The translations under genes and the position numbers were made by a program. 64,000 nt of DNA, taken from Oceanobacillus timonensis (GTDB lineage: Bacteria > Bacillota > Bacilli > Bacillales > Amphibacillaceae). Shown in pieces: positions 55,464-64,000 of this stretch. The first letter of the stretch is position 1, and every line of letters begins with the position of its first letter. The stretch covers positions 4,016,344 through 4,080,343 of the forward strand of contig NZ_LT800497.1 of NCBI RefSeq assembly GCF_900166635.1, read 5' to 3'. The notes under the pieces are model-generated. The model saw nothing but the letters and a program-made list of their open reading frames with translations. It did no database searches and had not been told where the DNA came from.

Positions 55464-55808
55464 TCCAACTTCCTCCTGCTTCTCTATCTGAAACATATCT
55501 ATATCTTTATATCTTTTTACCAAAGACAGCTTTGACGCATCGTTTATACCCATTGCTGTTTCTTTATATTTATGATTACATTCTGTTCTCCCAGAATAAA
55601 CTACATTTTATTATTGTAGCATTGTTTAGAGCAGGTTAAAAAGGGAATACGTCCTTCTTGCTACATATTTTCCTTTGAAACACACAAAAAATGGAATCCA
55701 GATTCTAATAAAGGTGTAAAATAGCTTCTGAATCAATGAAAAAACCGCTTGATATAAGCATACCAAACGGACAGCAAAGCATTGATTTTATTTTACATAA
55801 AGCACATT

Positions 55809-55994
55809 CTATGTAGCGTGGTAAGAGTTATCCTTCTGAACCTTTTGAAAGAAATGCTTATAAGATTTATTTTTGCGGCTTTCCTTGATTAAATGATGGT
55901 TTCTGCTTAATAACCCCTTATAATACGCAGCAAATCCCGCATGTGGTGATCGCAAATTAGCCATTCTTTTGATTGGTTCATCTGTTTTACTCAC
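55809..55994 (-). CDS. Small basic hypothetical protein
   Basis: 61 residues from GTG after AAGGAGGATGATAGG. Lys/His/Arg rich (GLLSRNHHLIKESRKNKSYK), no hydrophobic segment. Not recognised. Confidence 0.65.
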   Translation of the reverse strand: MSKTDEPIKRMANLRSPHAGFAAYYKGLLSRNHHLIKESRKNKSYKHFFQKVQKDNSYHAT

Positions 55995-56131
55995 CCTATC
56001 ATCCTCCTTGCTTCAGCATATGTACAAGAAGAATTAATTATGAAAGGGACAGCAATATATAAGAGCAAGAAGCCCATTATCGCTCCCTTCAAAATATATT
56101 CTACTCCATCGATTAATTCTTACCCATTACT

Positions 56132-56881
56132 TCACACGTTAAATGTATTTTCCTGATTTTCATATTTTCGCAATAAGCTGCTGATCATCGTTGAAACATT
56201 TTCTTTCCTTACGGATGTAGATGCGTATTGTTCCACTTCATGTTCACCGACGCAGACGCTGTGCAAGGCATTTTCAAACAAACACTGATCATTACTGTCA
56301 TTACCAAACGCAATAAATTCCTGTATTTGTAAATGATGCAATCCTCTTACTTTATTAATTCCAACCGGACTGATATCGATCGCATTTTCCCCTTTGTAAT
56401 GGGTTATATTTACAGGCAGGGTGGAAAGTTCATCTATAACACGCTGCGGGGGTTGAAATAGAACAAGCTTACATAGCTTATGCAGACTTCTTAGCTCGCG
56501 ATTTTGCGCTGACGTTTGATCAATATTCTTATAAATCGGATGTGTCATTTCTCCTGTAAACGCATAATCCCAATCACTGTCTGCCAAATAAGTTAACTGA
56601 TTATCCTCTACCAGCGTTATAAGTTTTGTAAGCAAACTATCTTGAAAATGGATGACGTCAATCTTTCCATAATTTGACGTATATGCCCCGTTTCCCCCAA
56701 CCAATTTCTCTTGTTGAAGAGGCTTCGGCAAAACCGGCAATAAATCGCGAATGGGTCTTGCGGATGCAAAAATTACTTCGTGACCTTCCCTTTTTATTTC
56801 TTCCAATGCTTGTACAATGGATGAATCAATTGTTTTTCCATCAAAACAAATCGTTCCATCTATGTCAAAAACAAAATTCAT
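56132..56881 (-). CDS. HAD-family Cof-type phosphatase
   Basis: About 249 residues from ATG 56881 (AAAGAGGTGG at -6). Catalytic FDIDGTI, motif II in FASARPIRDLL, Lys in HYKGENAIDISPVGINK, motif IV AFGNDSNDQCLF. Cap C2 domain in the middle, as in sugar-phosphate or nucleotide phosphatases such as YidA/BCAL-type enzymes. Substrate unknown. Confidence 0.9.
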   Translation of the reverse strand: MNFVFDIDGTICFDGKTIDSSIVQALEEIKREGHEVIFASARPIRDLLPVLPKPLQQEKLVGGNGAYTSNYGKIDVIHFQDSLLTKLITLVEDNQLTYLADSDWDYAFTGEMTHPIYKNIDQTSAQNRELRSLHKLCKLVLFQPPQRVIDELSTLPVNITHYKGENAIDISPVGINKVRGLHHLQIQEFIAFGNDSNDQCLFENALHSVCVGEHEVEQYASTSVRKENVSTMISSLLRKYENQENTFNV

Positions 56882-56942
56882 ATGTACCACCTCTTTTTTA
56901 ATTATAACGTACTTAGCTATTTCGACAAAATATATACAAAAT

Positions 56943-56990
56943 GTGACAAATGTTATAATTTATGATAAAATACTTTTGGAAACGTTTTCA
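56943..56990 (+). promoter_or_regulatory. Promoter with adjacent cre site
   Basis: GTGACA (56943-56948), 17 bp, TAAAAT (56966-56971). TGGAAACGTTTTCA (56977-56990) deviates from the cre consensus at one position and is almost palindromic. It covers the presumed transcription start, the classical place for CcpA repression. Confidence 0.75.
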
Positions 56991-57023
56991 AATTATGTAA
57001 TTACATCGTAGGAGGAATACAAC

Positions 57024-58463
57024 ATGATTACCTTTTTCATATCTATTATTCTATTAGTTATTGGGTACTTCACTTATGGTAAATTTGTCGAAAAAGTATT
57101 CGGAAAAGATAATTCCCGTCAAACACCGGCGTACGCCAACCAGGATGGTGTGGATTTTGTTCCAATGAAAAAGCAAAATAATGCAATGATTCAACTGCTT
57201 AATATCGCTGGAACCGGGCCTATTTTCGGACCGATTATGGGCGCGCTTTTTGGTCCGGTTGCATTTATTTGGATTGTTGTAGGCGCTATTTTTGCAGGTG
57301 GCGTGCATGATTATTTAACTGGTATGATTTCTATTCGAAACAAGGGAGCACATATACCAGAACTCGCGGGCAGATTTCTAGGGAAATTTTCCAAACATGT
57401 TGTAAACGCTTTCGCATTGCTGTTGCTTCTATTAGTAGGAACCGTTTTTGCTACGACGTCCGGGTCATTACTCCACGTTCTAGTTGATGGCAAGATTGCA
57501 CTGTGGATTATCATTGGTATTATTTTTCTTTATTTCTTTTTATCTACCATCCTTCCTATTGATAAGATTATTGGCAGAATATATCCTATCCTAGGTTTTA
57601 TTCTTATCGTCGGTACTATAGGTGTTGGCATTATGATGTTTACTTCCGGTTATGGTTCGTCTATACCCGAACTGTCATTGAAAAATATGCACCCAGATAA
57701 AGTTGCTATCTTTCCTATATTATTTTTAACGATTACATGTGGTGCTTTATCCGGATTTCATGCAACACAATCACCTATTATTTCTCGAACCGTGAAAAAT
57801 GAATCACAAGGCCGTTACATTTTTTACGGAATGATGATAGCTGAGGCTGTTATTGCCATGATTTGGGCTGCTGCTTCCATGAGTCTCTTTGATGGGAATA
57901 CGCTGAACAATATGATTAATGCAGGTACGCCTTCTGCTGTTGTCAATGATGTATCGATACGACTGCTTGGTGCAATCGGCGGGACCATTGCGGTATTAGC
58001 CGTTATCGTTTTACCTATTACATCTGGAGATACAGCGTTCCGTGCAGCACGTTCCGTCATTGCCGATTATATTCATTTCAGCCAGAAGAAATGGACAAAT
58101 CGTTTAGCTATTGCCATTCCTTTGTTTGTTATTTCTATCATTTTAACCCAAATTGATTTTAATATTTTGTGGCGCTATTTCTCTTGGGCAAACCAGACAA
58201 CTGCAGCTTTAGCACTTTGGATAGGAACGATGTATTTGCTTGTTAAGGGCAAGCAATACTGGATTTCTCTTATCCCGGCACTTTTCATTACCGATATGGT
58301 GCTTGTCTATATTCTAAATGCACAAATTGGATTCAGGCTTCCAATGAATGTATCTCATATTGGAGGAATTATTCTAACCACAGCCTTTACCGTATGGTTC
58401 TTTTGGAAAGCAAAACAAAATAAAGCAGATCAAATTGAAACGGATCTAAAGGTAGCAGGATAG
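57024..58463 (+). CDS. Carbon-starvation-protein CstA-family transporter (short form)
   Basis: 479 residues with about 13 hydrophobic segments. Family sequence GKFVEKVFGKDNSRQTPAYANQDGVDFVP, then GTGPIFGPIMGALFGP and GGVHDYLTGMISIRNKG. Typical CstA/YjiY peptide or pyruvate importers are about 600-700 residues; this short form lacks the C-terminal part. A cre site overlies its promoter, consistent with glucose repression. Substrate uncertain. Confidence 0.9.
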   Translation: MITFFISIILLVIGYFTYGKFVEKVFGKDNSRQTPAYANQDGVDFVPMKKQNNAMIQLLNIAGTGPIFGPIMGALFGPVAFIWIVVGAIFAGGVHDYLTGMISIRNKGAHIPELAGRFLGKFSKHVVNAFALLLLLLVGTVFATTSGSLLHVLVDGKIALWIIIGIIFLYFFLSTILPIDKIIGRIYPILGFILIVGTIGVGIMMFTSGYGSSIPELSLKNMHPDKVAIFPILFLTITCGALSGFHATQSPIISRTVKNESQGRYIFYGMMIAEAVIAMIWAAASMSLFDGNTLNNMINAGTPSAVVNDVSIRLLGAIGGTIAVLAVIVLPITSGDTAFRAARSVIADYIHFSQKKWTNRLAIAIPLFVISIILTQIDFNILWRYFSWANQTTAALALWIGTMYLLVKGKQYWISLIPALFITDMVLVYILNAQIGFRLPMNVSHIGGIILTTAFTVWFFWKAKQNKADQIETDLKVAG

Positions 58464-58467
58464 AAAT

Positions 58468-58506
58468 AAAACCTGTGTTGTTCCTCTATTGAACAGCACA
58501 GGTTTT
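58468..58506 (+). terminator. Terminator after the cstA-like gene
   Basis: 16-bp stem (58468-58483 with 58491-58506, one wobble), followed by TTGT after a T6. Confidence 0.92.
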
Positions 58507-58677
58507 TTGTATATATCATCATGGAGATACAAATGGTTTTATTGATATGACTCCAGCTAAAGCAAAAAAAGGAGCATCTATATGACAATAATATTATTTT
58601 TTGACTAATATCATTGTCATTTTGAAAATAATAAGTTACAATATCATTATTCAGACAAGAAATTGAAGGTGATACCT

Positions 58678-58881
58678 ATGAAAAGCCGCTTAAAAGAGCT
58701 GCGGGCACGAGATGGTTATAACCAGACACAGCTTGCAAAAAAAGCAAAGATTTCCAGACAAACGATCAGCTTAATTGAACGTGGAGAATATATGCCTTCC
58801 CTTTTAATTGCTGTTCGTATTGCCCGTATTTTTAATGAGTCTGTTGAAAATGTATTTCAGTTTGAGGAGGAGGAATTGTAA
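58678..58881 (+). CDS. XRE-family small helix-turn-helix regulator
   Basis: 67 residues from ATG 58678 (GAAGGTGAT). YNQTQLAKKAKISRQTISLIERGEYMPSLLIAVRIAR is a full XRE domain; YozG/YgzD-like. It is directly followed (adjacent stop and ATG) by a DUF3169-like membrane gene, a common Firmicute pairing. Confidence 0.92.
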   Translation: MKSRLKELRARDGYNQTQLAKKAKISRQTISLIERGEYMPSLLIAVRIARIFNESVENVFQFEEEEL

Positions 58882-59553
58882 ATGAAAGCTATTTTATCTA
58901 CCATTTTTTCGGGGATTATTGGTTTCACTGTCATGTATTCATTGCTTCATTTTTCTGATTGGTCTTTTGCTGGGGAATTCATCGTTATTGGCTTATTGGT
59001 TATTTCTATTATTTTTATTGGCATAAGCTTTATTCGCTTCCATAAGATTAAATCATTCAGCAAGCAACACTTTAGTGGAAATGAGGAAGATGTGATGGAA
59101 GAGAAAAAATCCAAAATGTTTACAGATTACACGTTATTCACTTTTGCCAGTTTTGCTCTTTCCATTCTTGCATTAAGTTTAAACCTTATGCTCATGCAAT
59201 ATGTTATTTTAACAGTTTTGTCGATTATTTTATTAATTGCTAGCTACTTAACAAACACGAAAACACGAAAATTAGTGAGATACTTAAATCCAGATCGTGA
59301 TTTCAGTACAACTTCTAAGTCCGCTTCTACAGAAGAACTACTAGATTTGTATGATGATGGAGAAAAACATGTTGCTCTCAAGGGATTATTCCAAGCACAT
59401 ACACTATTAAATGCAACACTTATTCTTGCCATCACACTATCTACAGCATATTCGATAATCTTGGAAAGCTCTCAAGTATTTTCCGTTATTCTCATGGCAG
59501 TGATACTGTTGATCGTGAATAGCAAGTATCTTTTGGTCGTACGGAAATATTAG
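58882..59553 (+). CDS. DUF3169-like membrane protein
   Basis: 223 residues with six predicted transmembrane segments in three pairs (about 5-20/30-52, 83-97/103-125, 173-190/194-218). Immediately downstream of the XRE gene (TAA then ATG; AGGAGGAGG ribosome site in its end). Function unknown; the XRE protein probably controls the pair. Confidence 0.8.
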   Translation: MKAILSTIFSGIIGFTVMYSLLHFSDWSFAGEFIVIGLLVISIIFIGISFIRFHKIKSFSKQHFSGNEEDVMEEKKSKMFTDYTLFTFASFALSILALSLNLMLMQYVILTVLSIILLIASYLTNTKTRKLVRYLNPDRDFSTTSKSASTEELLDLYDDGEKHVALKGLFQAHTLLNATLILAITLSTAYSIILESSQVFSVILMAVILLIVNSKYLLVVRKY

Positions 59554-59624
59554 AATTACTTTCTTTGCTACACTTGCAGCACGCATTTATAAAGATAGCG
59601 TGTTAATAAAGAAATAGATTTTAA

Positions 59625-59664
59625 AAGGAGCTGCCGCAAAATGCATATCTTGCGACAGCTCCTT
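59625..59664 (+). terminator. Terminator after the XRE-DUF3169 operon
   Basis: Stem AAGGAGCTG-C-CGCAA / TTGCG-A-CAGCTCCTT (59625-59639 with 59650-59664). Confidence 0.85.
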
Positions 59665-59863
59665 ATTAGCTTAAATATTAATAAATGTTTCAATAATAAT
59701 TTGTATATAAGCTTTTAAAATAGATTGCTGCAATAAATAGAAAAAGGACAGGAAATCCACTCCCTCTTTGAAATTGGTCAACCATGGTTTATACTCATAC
59801 TAATAGTTAGAGTTAAATCGAAGTCAAGACATTCCGAAAAAATTTTTAAAGGAGCATTTACCA

Positions 59864-60211
59864 ATGTATACTATTAACGAGGTCGCAGAGATTTGTGATC
59901 TTTCAACACACACGATACGCTTTTATGATAAAGAAGGTCTTCTCCCTTTTATTTCAAGAAATAAGAATGGAAATAGACAATTCTCCGAAACTGATTTGGA
60001 ATTTGTAAAAATGATTTGCTGTTTAAAAAATACGGGTATGCCAATCAAAGAGATTAAACAATATGTTAATTTGTACAGAGAGGGCGAAGAAACCTTTCAT
60101 ACAAGAGAGGAAATGATGAAGGCCCATCGTAAAGAAGTCGCTCGGCAAATCGATGATTTAAAGAAGAGCTTAAATATCATTGATTTAAAAATTACCAAAT
60201 CATTAATTTAA
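59864..60211 (+). CDS. MerR-family regulator
   Basis: 115 residues, RBS AAAGGAGCATTTACC. MerR helix-turn-helix YTINEVAEICDLSTHTIRFYDKEGLLPF, wing NGNRQFSETDLEFV, then a coiled dimerisation helix ending abruptly (SLNIIDLKITKSLI); homologues are about 10-20 residues longer, so a slight truncation is possible. No obvious target gene is adjacent. Confidence 0.88.
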   Translation: MYTINEVAEICDLSTHTIRFYDKEGLLPFISRNKNGNRQFSETDLEFVKMICCLKNTGMPIKEIKQYVNLYREGEETFHTREEMMKAHRKEVARQIDDLKKSLNIIDLKITKSLI

Positions 60212-60600
60212 AGTGGTTAGTGTTTTCAGTTTTGATAATAAAGTAAAATTACTTAGAGACCAATCTAACTTGAAGTAAACTCTAAGTAATTTTATAAAAA
60301 CATTTTTAATGAATTAATTCGTTAAAACACAGCTTCTGCTATACACAATGCCCTTGGACCAAGAATATTCTTTCATTATCTTTTTAAGCTTTTGTTGATA
60401 TAGCTAATCGATACACAAATGATTTATAGGTTAGACATCCATTTGAAGGATTCTTTGACCATATTGGAAAATTAATTGATAGAGATTTCCTGATGATAGT
60501 AAATTTATATATATAAAAATTTATCACTATCAAAGAAAAGATTGAAAATAGCGGTGAGAAGCCAAATTTATGATGAACGATTGTTTAAAAAACATTAACC
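60212..60600. other. 389-bp gene-free stretch with two hairpins
   Basis: A 14-bp perfect hairpin (AAAATTACTTAGAG 60245-60258 with 60280-60293) probably terminates the merR transcript. A second inverted repeat TGATAGT/ACTATCA (60494-60500 with 60526-60532) has no clear role. No ORF. Confidence 0.6.
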
Positions 60601-62802
60601 CTATCTTTCCTTAATCCCTTTCCCGGCAAACACTGTCGTTTTCGTCTCTTCAGGCGCAACCAGCACCGGCCAATAGAAAGCTCCACCGCGCCAGCCTTGC
60701 TCTTCCGATCCATTCTGTCGTATCAAAATCAACGACGGAACAACTCGAGCTAGGTTCCGTGCTATTTTTAATTCATCCTGCTTCGTGTCCGGAGCATCCT
60801 CAAAACGACCAGTGCTTTGACGGATACGGGTCATGTTACGATTTTGACGTAAAACGATCCAGACAAGCCCCTTTCGATTCGTGTCTGTTTCCTCCGATAA
60901 ATAATGCATCACAGCACGATACGTTTCTAAATCCCAATCGTAGCCCTCTTCAAACGCATAGGTTTGATAAATCATCGCCAGCAGTTCTTGAACTTTCTCC
61001 TTTTTAACCAGGAAACAGCGGGCATCTTTGGGATGTACTGCTTTTGCTGTCTGCTTCATCATTTCTACATACTTATCTATTTTCTTCATTTCCCGCTCCA
61101 GATAGCTCTTCGCAATCGTTTGAAAACCTGTCGGCAGCATCCGTTTTCCCGGCTTTAGCATCTGCACACTGGATAATAATATTTTATTTGGATTGCATGG
61201 CAAAATCGTATTATCATAGTCCTTTTGAATAAAGGTCACTTCGCCACTATTTGCTCCAGATTCAAATGCCTGACGCAGTTCTGTATCAAATTCATGCATC
61301 TGCTCCATGACATCATAGATTCGTCTGGTTGTATAAAAACGGGTAACCGCAATGTCAGCAAGTGGACGTGCTCCGTACATTCGTGAATGCTGTAAGACGG
61401 TATCCTGCTGAAATTTTTGCGGATTCCTTCCATAGTAGAAACCAATTAAATTTTTAATCGTAATCCCGCGATCAAGGATTTGTCCACCTATAAAGAAATT
61501 CAGCGGTGTTCGTAATTTCAGTTCACCTGATTTATCTAATAAATGATCGACATCCTGTTCGGAGTTTACAATTTCAATTAACAGCTCTTCCTCTGTCAAA
61601 GCATCACGTACGTTAGAAAGCACTTCATCAAACGCAGGAAAATACATATCCTTCCTTTGTGAACGCACAAAATCCTGATAAGCCGTACGTATTAACTGGT
61701 CAACGATAGGGTCTTCTTTCTTCATTGCCACACGTAGTTGTTCCTCTATCTGCAGCATGACCTCTTCTTGCCACTGGTGTGCAGACTTCGTGGTGATGGT
61801 ATGCATGATAAAAGCATACTTTTCAAGGCGCTGCCCCTCTTTTTGCTGTTGGATATTGCGGATTTTACTGCCCACCATAAAATGAATCAGTGCGCTACGG
61901 ATGCCTTCATAACGCTCACCTGTAAGTAGATGGTCCACTTTCACCTTACGTTTATCACTTTTTCTTAAAATTTCTAGCTCTTCCTCCTGGATTTCATGGT
62001 AAAGATAACTCGCCATGTGTCCCTCTTCTTTGGACTTTTCAAAATACATTTCCCCGCCGACGTATTGATCATGAATCGGCACTAATTCTGTAAAAGCAGG
62101 CCGCTTCGGCTGAAAAGCTTTATGCGCATGAATGGTCATATCATCTGGTTGGAGGTATAAAGAATATGGTGTCGCGGTTACCTGCAGATAAGCGGCATCA
62201 TCTAACCTTGATCGAATCTGGTCAATTTGCCCCGCGATGACTTTTAAATCGATGATATTCTTATCCTTCACATTGTCATAGGCAACGGAAGCGAAATCTG
62301 CTTCATCATCAATAAATAAAATTTTTCTTGCGGTCAAGTCGGGATACATGTCAAATAAGAGATTTTCTAACCGCTGCATATTTTTCTTCTCTTTTTTCAA
62401 GACAAATGCCAGCTTTTTCTTCAATTCAAATTTACGCAGCTTCACCGGCATTTTCATAATGTCATAAACTGCTAATTCATCTTCTTCCATACACTCCGTA
62501 AATTCACTTTCTAACCTCTCGAATGTCTGTTTGACTAGTGCATTTGAGTTTTTGGTTAAAATAATGACCACGTCAAAACCATTATCCAAACCTAACCCCA
62601 TTGAACCGAGAAAAGATCTTGTCTTTCCGGATTGGATATGCCCTAAAAGCATTCCCGGCTTTTTGGAGGTAGTCGATGTTTTTAATAGGTTCGAAACGGT
62701 ACGCTGCATCACGTTTTTTTCTTCTTGTTTGTAGTTGTTCTTCTGAAACAATGGTGTGAAAAACATCCCATTTGTTTTTAATTCTGATTCAACAGTTTCC
62801 AT
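60601..62802 (-). CDS. Z1-domain ATPase (SF2-like), solitary
   Basis: 733 residues. P-loop GHIQSGKT (54-61), motif II ILFIDDEADFAS, motif III QVTATPYSLYL, and the Z1-type LNFFIGGQILDRGITIKNLI followed by QHSRMYGARP with the arginine fingers. These are the marks of the Z1 (PF10593-type) protein family, whose members are found in anti-phage systems and restriction-like loci. Here no nuclease, methylase or MutL-like partner is next to it. Codon use and context look chromosomal. RBS and a start ATG at 62802 are plausible; a second ATG at codon 13 exists. Confidence 0.85.
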   Translation of the reverse strand: METVESELKTNGMFFTPLFQKNNYKQEEKNVMQRTVSNLLKTSTTSKKPGMLLGHIQSGKTRSFLGSMGLGLDNGFDVVIILTKNSNALVKQTFERLESEFTECMEEDELAVYDIMKMPVKLRKFELKKKLAFVLKKEKKNMQRLENLLFDMYPDLTARKILFIDDEADFASVAYDNVKDKNIIDLKVIAGQIDQIRSRLDDAAYLQVTATPYSLYLQPDDMTIHAHKAFQPKRPAFTELVPIHDQYVGGEMYFEKSKEEGHMASYLYHEIQEEELEILRKSDKRKVKVDHLLTGERYEGIRSALIHFMVGSKIRNIQQQKEGQRLEKYAFIMHTITTKSAHQWQEEVMLQIEEQLRVAMKKEDPIVDQLIRTAYQDFVRSQRKDMYFPAFDEVLSNVRDALTEEELLIEIVNSEQDVDHLLDKSGELKLRTPLNFFIGGQILDRGITIKNLIGFYYGRNPQKFQQDTVLQHSRMYGARPLADIAVTRFYTTRRIYDVMEQMHEFDTELRQAFESGANSGEVTFIQKDYDNTILPCNPNKILLSSVQMLKPGKRMLPTGFQTIAKSYLEREMKKIDKYVEMMKQTAKAVHPKDARCFLVKKEKVQELLAMIYQTYAFEEGYDWDLETYRAVMHYLSEETDTNRKGLVWIVLRQNRNMTRIRQSTGRFEDAPDTKQDELKIARNLARVVPSLILIRQNGSEEQGWRGGAFYWPVLVAPEETKTTVFAGKGIKER

Positions 62803-62852
62803 AAAGTGACTCCTTGTGCTTCTTTCATACTTTCTATCATTTTACTAAAAAT

Positions 62853-63626
62853 CTATGATTCCTTTTTGGATACATAGGATACATATTCCTGGAAAAAGAG
62901 ATCCATTAAGACGTTTAGTGTTACAAAAGATAATTTTGATATATTGCCTTTCTTCGCTATTCCCGTTGGATGATAATACAAATTATTAGGGGAATAATTA
63001 GCTAATTTATTATTTTTTATATCCGTAATCGACAAAGTGGGTATATTTTTCAGCTTCAACATTCGCATTGGATGTTCCAAATCATTCGTATCTCCGCTTA
63101 AGGATACGATAATCAGCAAATCTATATCTGAGGCAAGGCTCGATACCATTTCCAATTCACTGTAGCTTGGAATGATGATTAAATTCTTATTGATAGAAAG
63201 CATATATCTATTTAACTCATCTAACATATTTTTTTGTGCTGTGCCTGTTGCATACGCATAGATATTATTCGATTCATGGATGAGCTCGAATTGTTCCGTC
63301 AGGTCTGTTTGTTTGAATAGTTTAACCGTTATATTAATGTCATTTTGTAATTCGTCTAAATAAGTAGAGGTATCGAATGTAATCTGACTTTCCTCATCTA
63401 TCTCACTTTTAATCTGATATTTTAACTCACTAAAACCCGAATAACCTATTTTCTTTGACAGTCGGACAATAGAAGCAGGAGAAGACATACTTCTTTGCGC
63501 TAACTCAGAGACATTCATATATTGGCAAATTTCTTTATTTTGAAGTATATAATTTAAAACGAATTTATCATTTTCACTTAATTGATGATAGTTTTGATTA
63601 ATTTGTTTACTCAAATTATCAGCCAT
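62853..63626 (-). CDS. RpiR-family regulator (GlvR-like)
   Basis: 257 residues. N-terminal RpiR helix-turn-helix (YMNVSELAQRSMSSPASIVRLSKKIGYSGFSELK) and SIS sugar-phosphate-binding domain (IYAYATGTAQKNML; IIVSLSGDTNDL). It is divergent from the GH4 gene at 63902; in Bacillus GlvR has the same relation to glvA. The effector is a phosphosugar, probably maltose-6-phosphate type. Confidence 0.88.
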   Translation of the reverse strand: MADNLSKQINQNYHQLSENDKFVLNYILQNKEICQYMNVSELAQRSMSSPASIVRLSKKIGYSGFSELKYQIKSEIDEESQITFDTSTYLDELQNDINITVKLFKQTDLTEQFELIHESNNIYAYATGTAQKNMLDELNRYMLSINKNLIIIPSYSELEMVSSLASDIDLLIIVSLSGDTNDLEHPMRMLKLKNIPTLSITDIKNNKLANYSPNNLYYHPTGIAKKGNISKLSFVTLNVLMDLFFQEYVSYVSKKES

Positions 63627-63871
63627 CTAAAAACGCCTCCATAAATAAAAGCTATATATTGATACTTTTCAACTAAAAGACTTCTTTCTTAGAAAATGGT
63701 ACATTATTTTATTATACCAAAATGCGATAGCTCACAGAAAGCATTTTCATTTCCTAAGCTCGAGGTAAATTTTTTTCATCAGATGAAATTTATATCAAAC
63801 TGTTAAACAAAAACCTAAACCCCTGAATTCCATTGTCTTCTCAAAAATTACTATGTTATAAATTATTTTAG

Positions 63872-64000
<129 letters not shown>

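Overview
The window looks like chromosome of a low-GC, endospore-forming Bacillaceae (Oceanobacillus/Virgibacillus-like). The evidence is a Ger(x)A-B-C germination receptor operon, strong AGGAGG ribosome sites, frequent TTG/GTG starts, CcpA-type cre sites, a BlaR1/BlaI system, TreR-trehalose PTS and NsrR-Hmp. The genus is inferred; there is no rRNA marker. Many starts below were moved downstream from the longest reading frame because a clear Shine-Dalgarno sequence sits before an internal ATG, GTG or TTG.

Layout. 1-0.6 kb: the 3' end of an IS3-family transposase with an unusual nested palindrome. 0.7-4.1 kb: a lipoprotein, a possible folded RNA, an AraC/GyrI-like regulator and an enoyl-reductase-like MDR protein. 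4.2-8.7 kb: a LanFEG-type ABC exporter with its two-component system (peptide-antibiotic resistance). 9-10.7 kb: a flavin oxidoreductase and a small protein, each behind a Zur-like palindrome. 10.8-12.2 kb: an RRNPP quorum-sensing receptor with a 41-residue exported peptide gene overlapping its stop codon. 12.4-15.8 kb: CorA, YrhK and two muropeptide-recycling-like genes. 16.4-18.7 kb: two SDR genes divergent from a TetR gene. 18.8-20.6 kb: hmp and nsrR. 20.6-24.7 kb: a GNAT remnant, then LacI, a DHDPS-family lyase and an Nramp-like transporter with GTAAACGTTTAC operators. 25.1-27.2 kb: a nucleotidyltransferase-SDR fusion broken by an amber codon, and GrpB. 27.6-34.8 kb: a four-gene beta-lactam response locus (MecA-like PBP, class A beta-lactamase, BlaR1, BlaI), flanked by paralogous acidic lipoproteins. 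34.8-37.6 kb: P-loop kinase, methyltransferase and M20 peptidase. 37.7-41.7 kb: treP-treA-treR. 41.8-45.5 kb: a decayed RQC-like gene, a DUF123 GIY-YIG protein, SodF-type superoxide dismutase, an SDR and a tiny ORF. 45.8-50.8 kb: a PTS EIIA and the ger operon. 50.9-56.9 kb: phosphatases, an Rpn-family nuclease and a SNF2 helicase. 57-60.2 kb: short CstA, XRE-DUF3169 and MerR. 60.6-64 kb: a solitary Z1-domain ATPase, a RpiR regulator and the start of a GH4 6-phospho-alpha-glucosidase.

The genes form small independent operons bounded by good intrinsic terminators. TreP lacks an EIIA domain, and the free EIIA at 45.9 kb is a plausible phosphodonor. The most novel-looking items are the RRNPP receptor/peptide pair, the Zur-box flavoprotein pair, the LacI regulon around an Nramp-like protein without Nramp metal motifs, the broken nucleotidyltransferase-SDR fusion, and the orphan Z1 ATPase. 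I found no CRISPR array, rRNA or tRNA.
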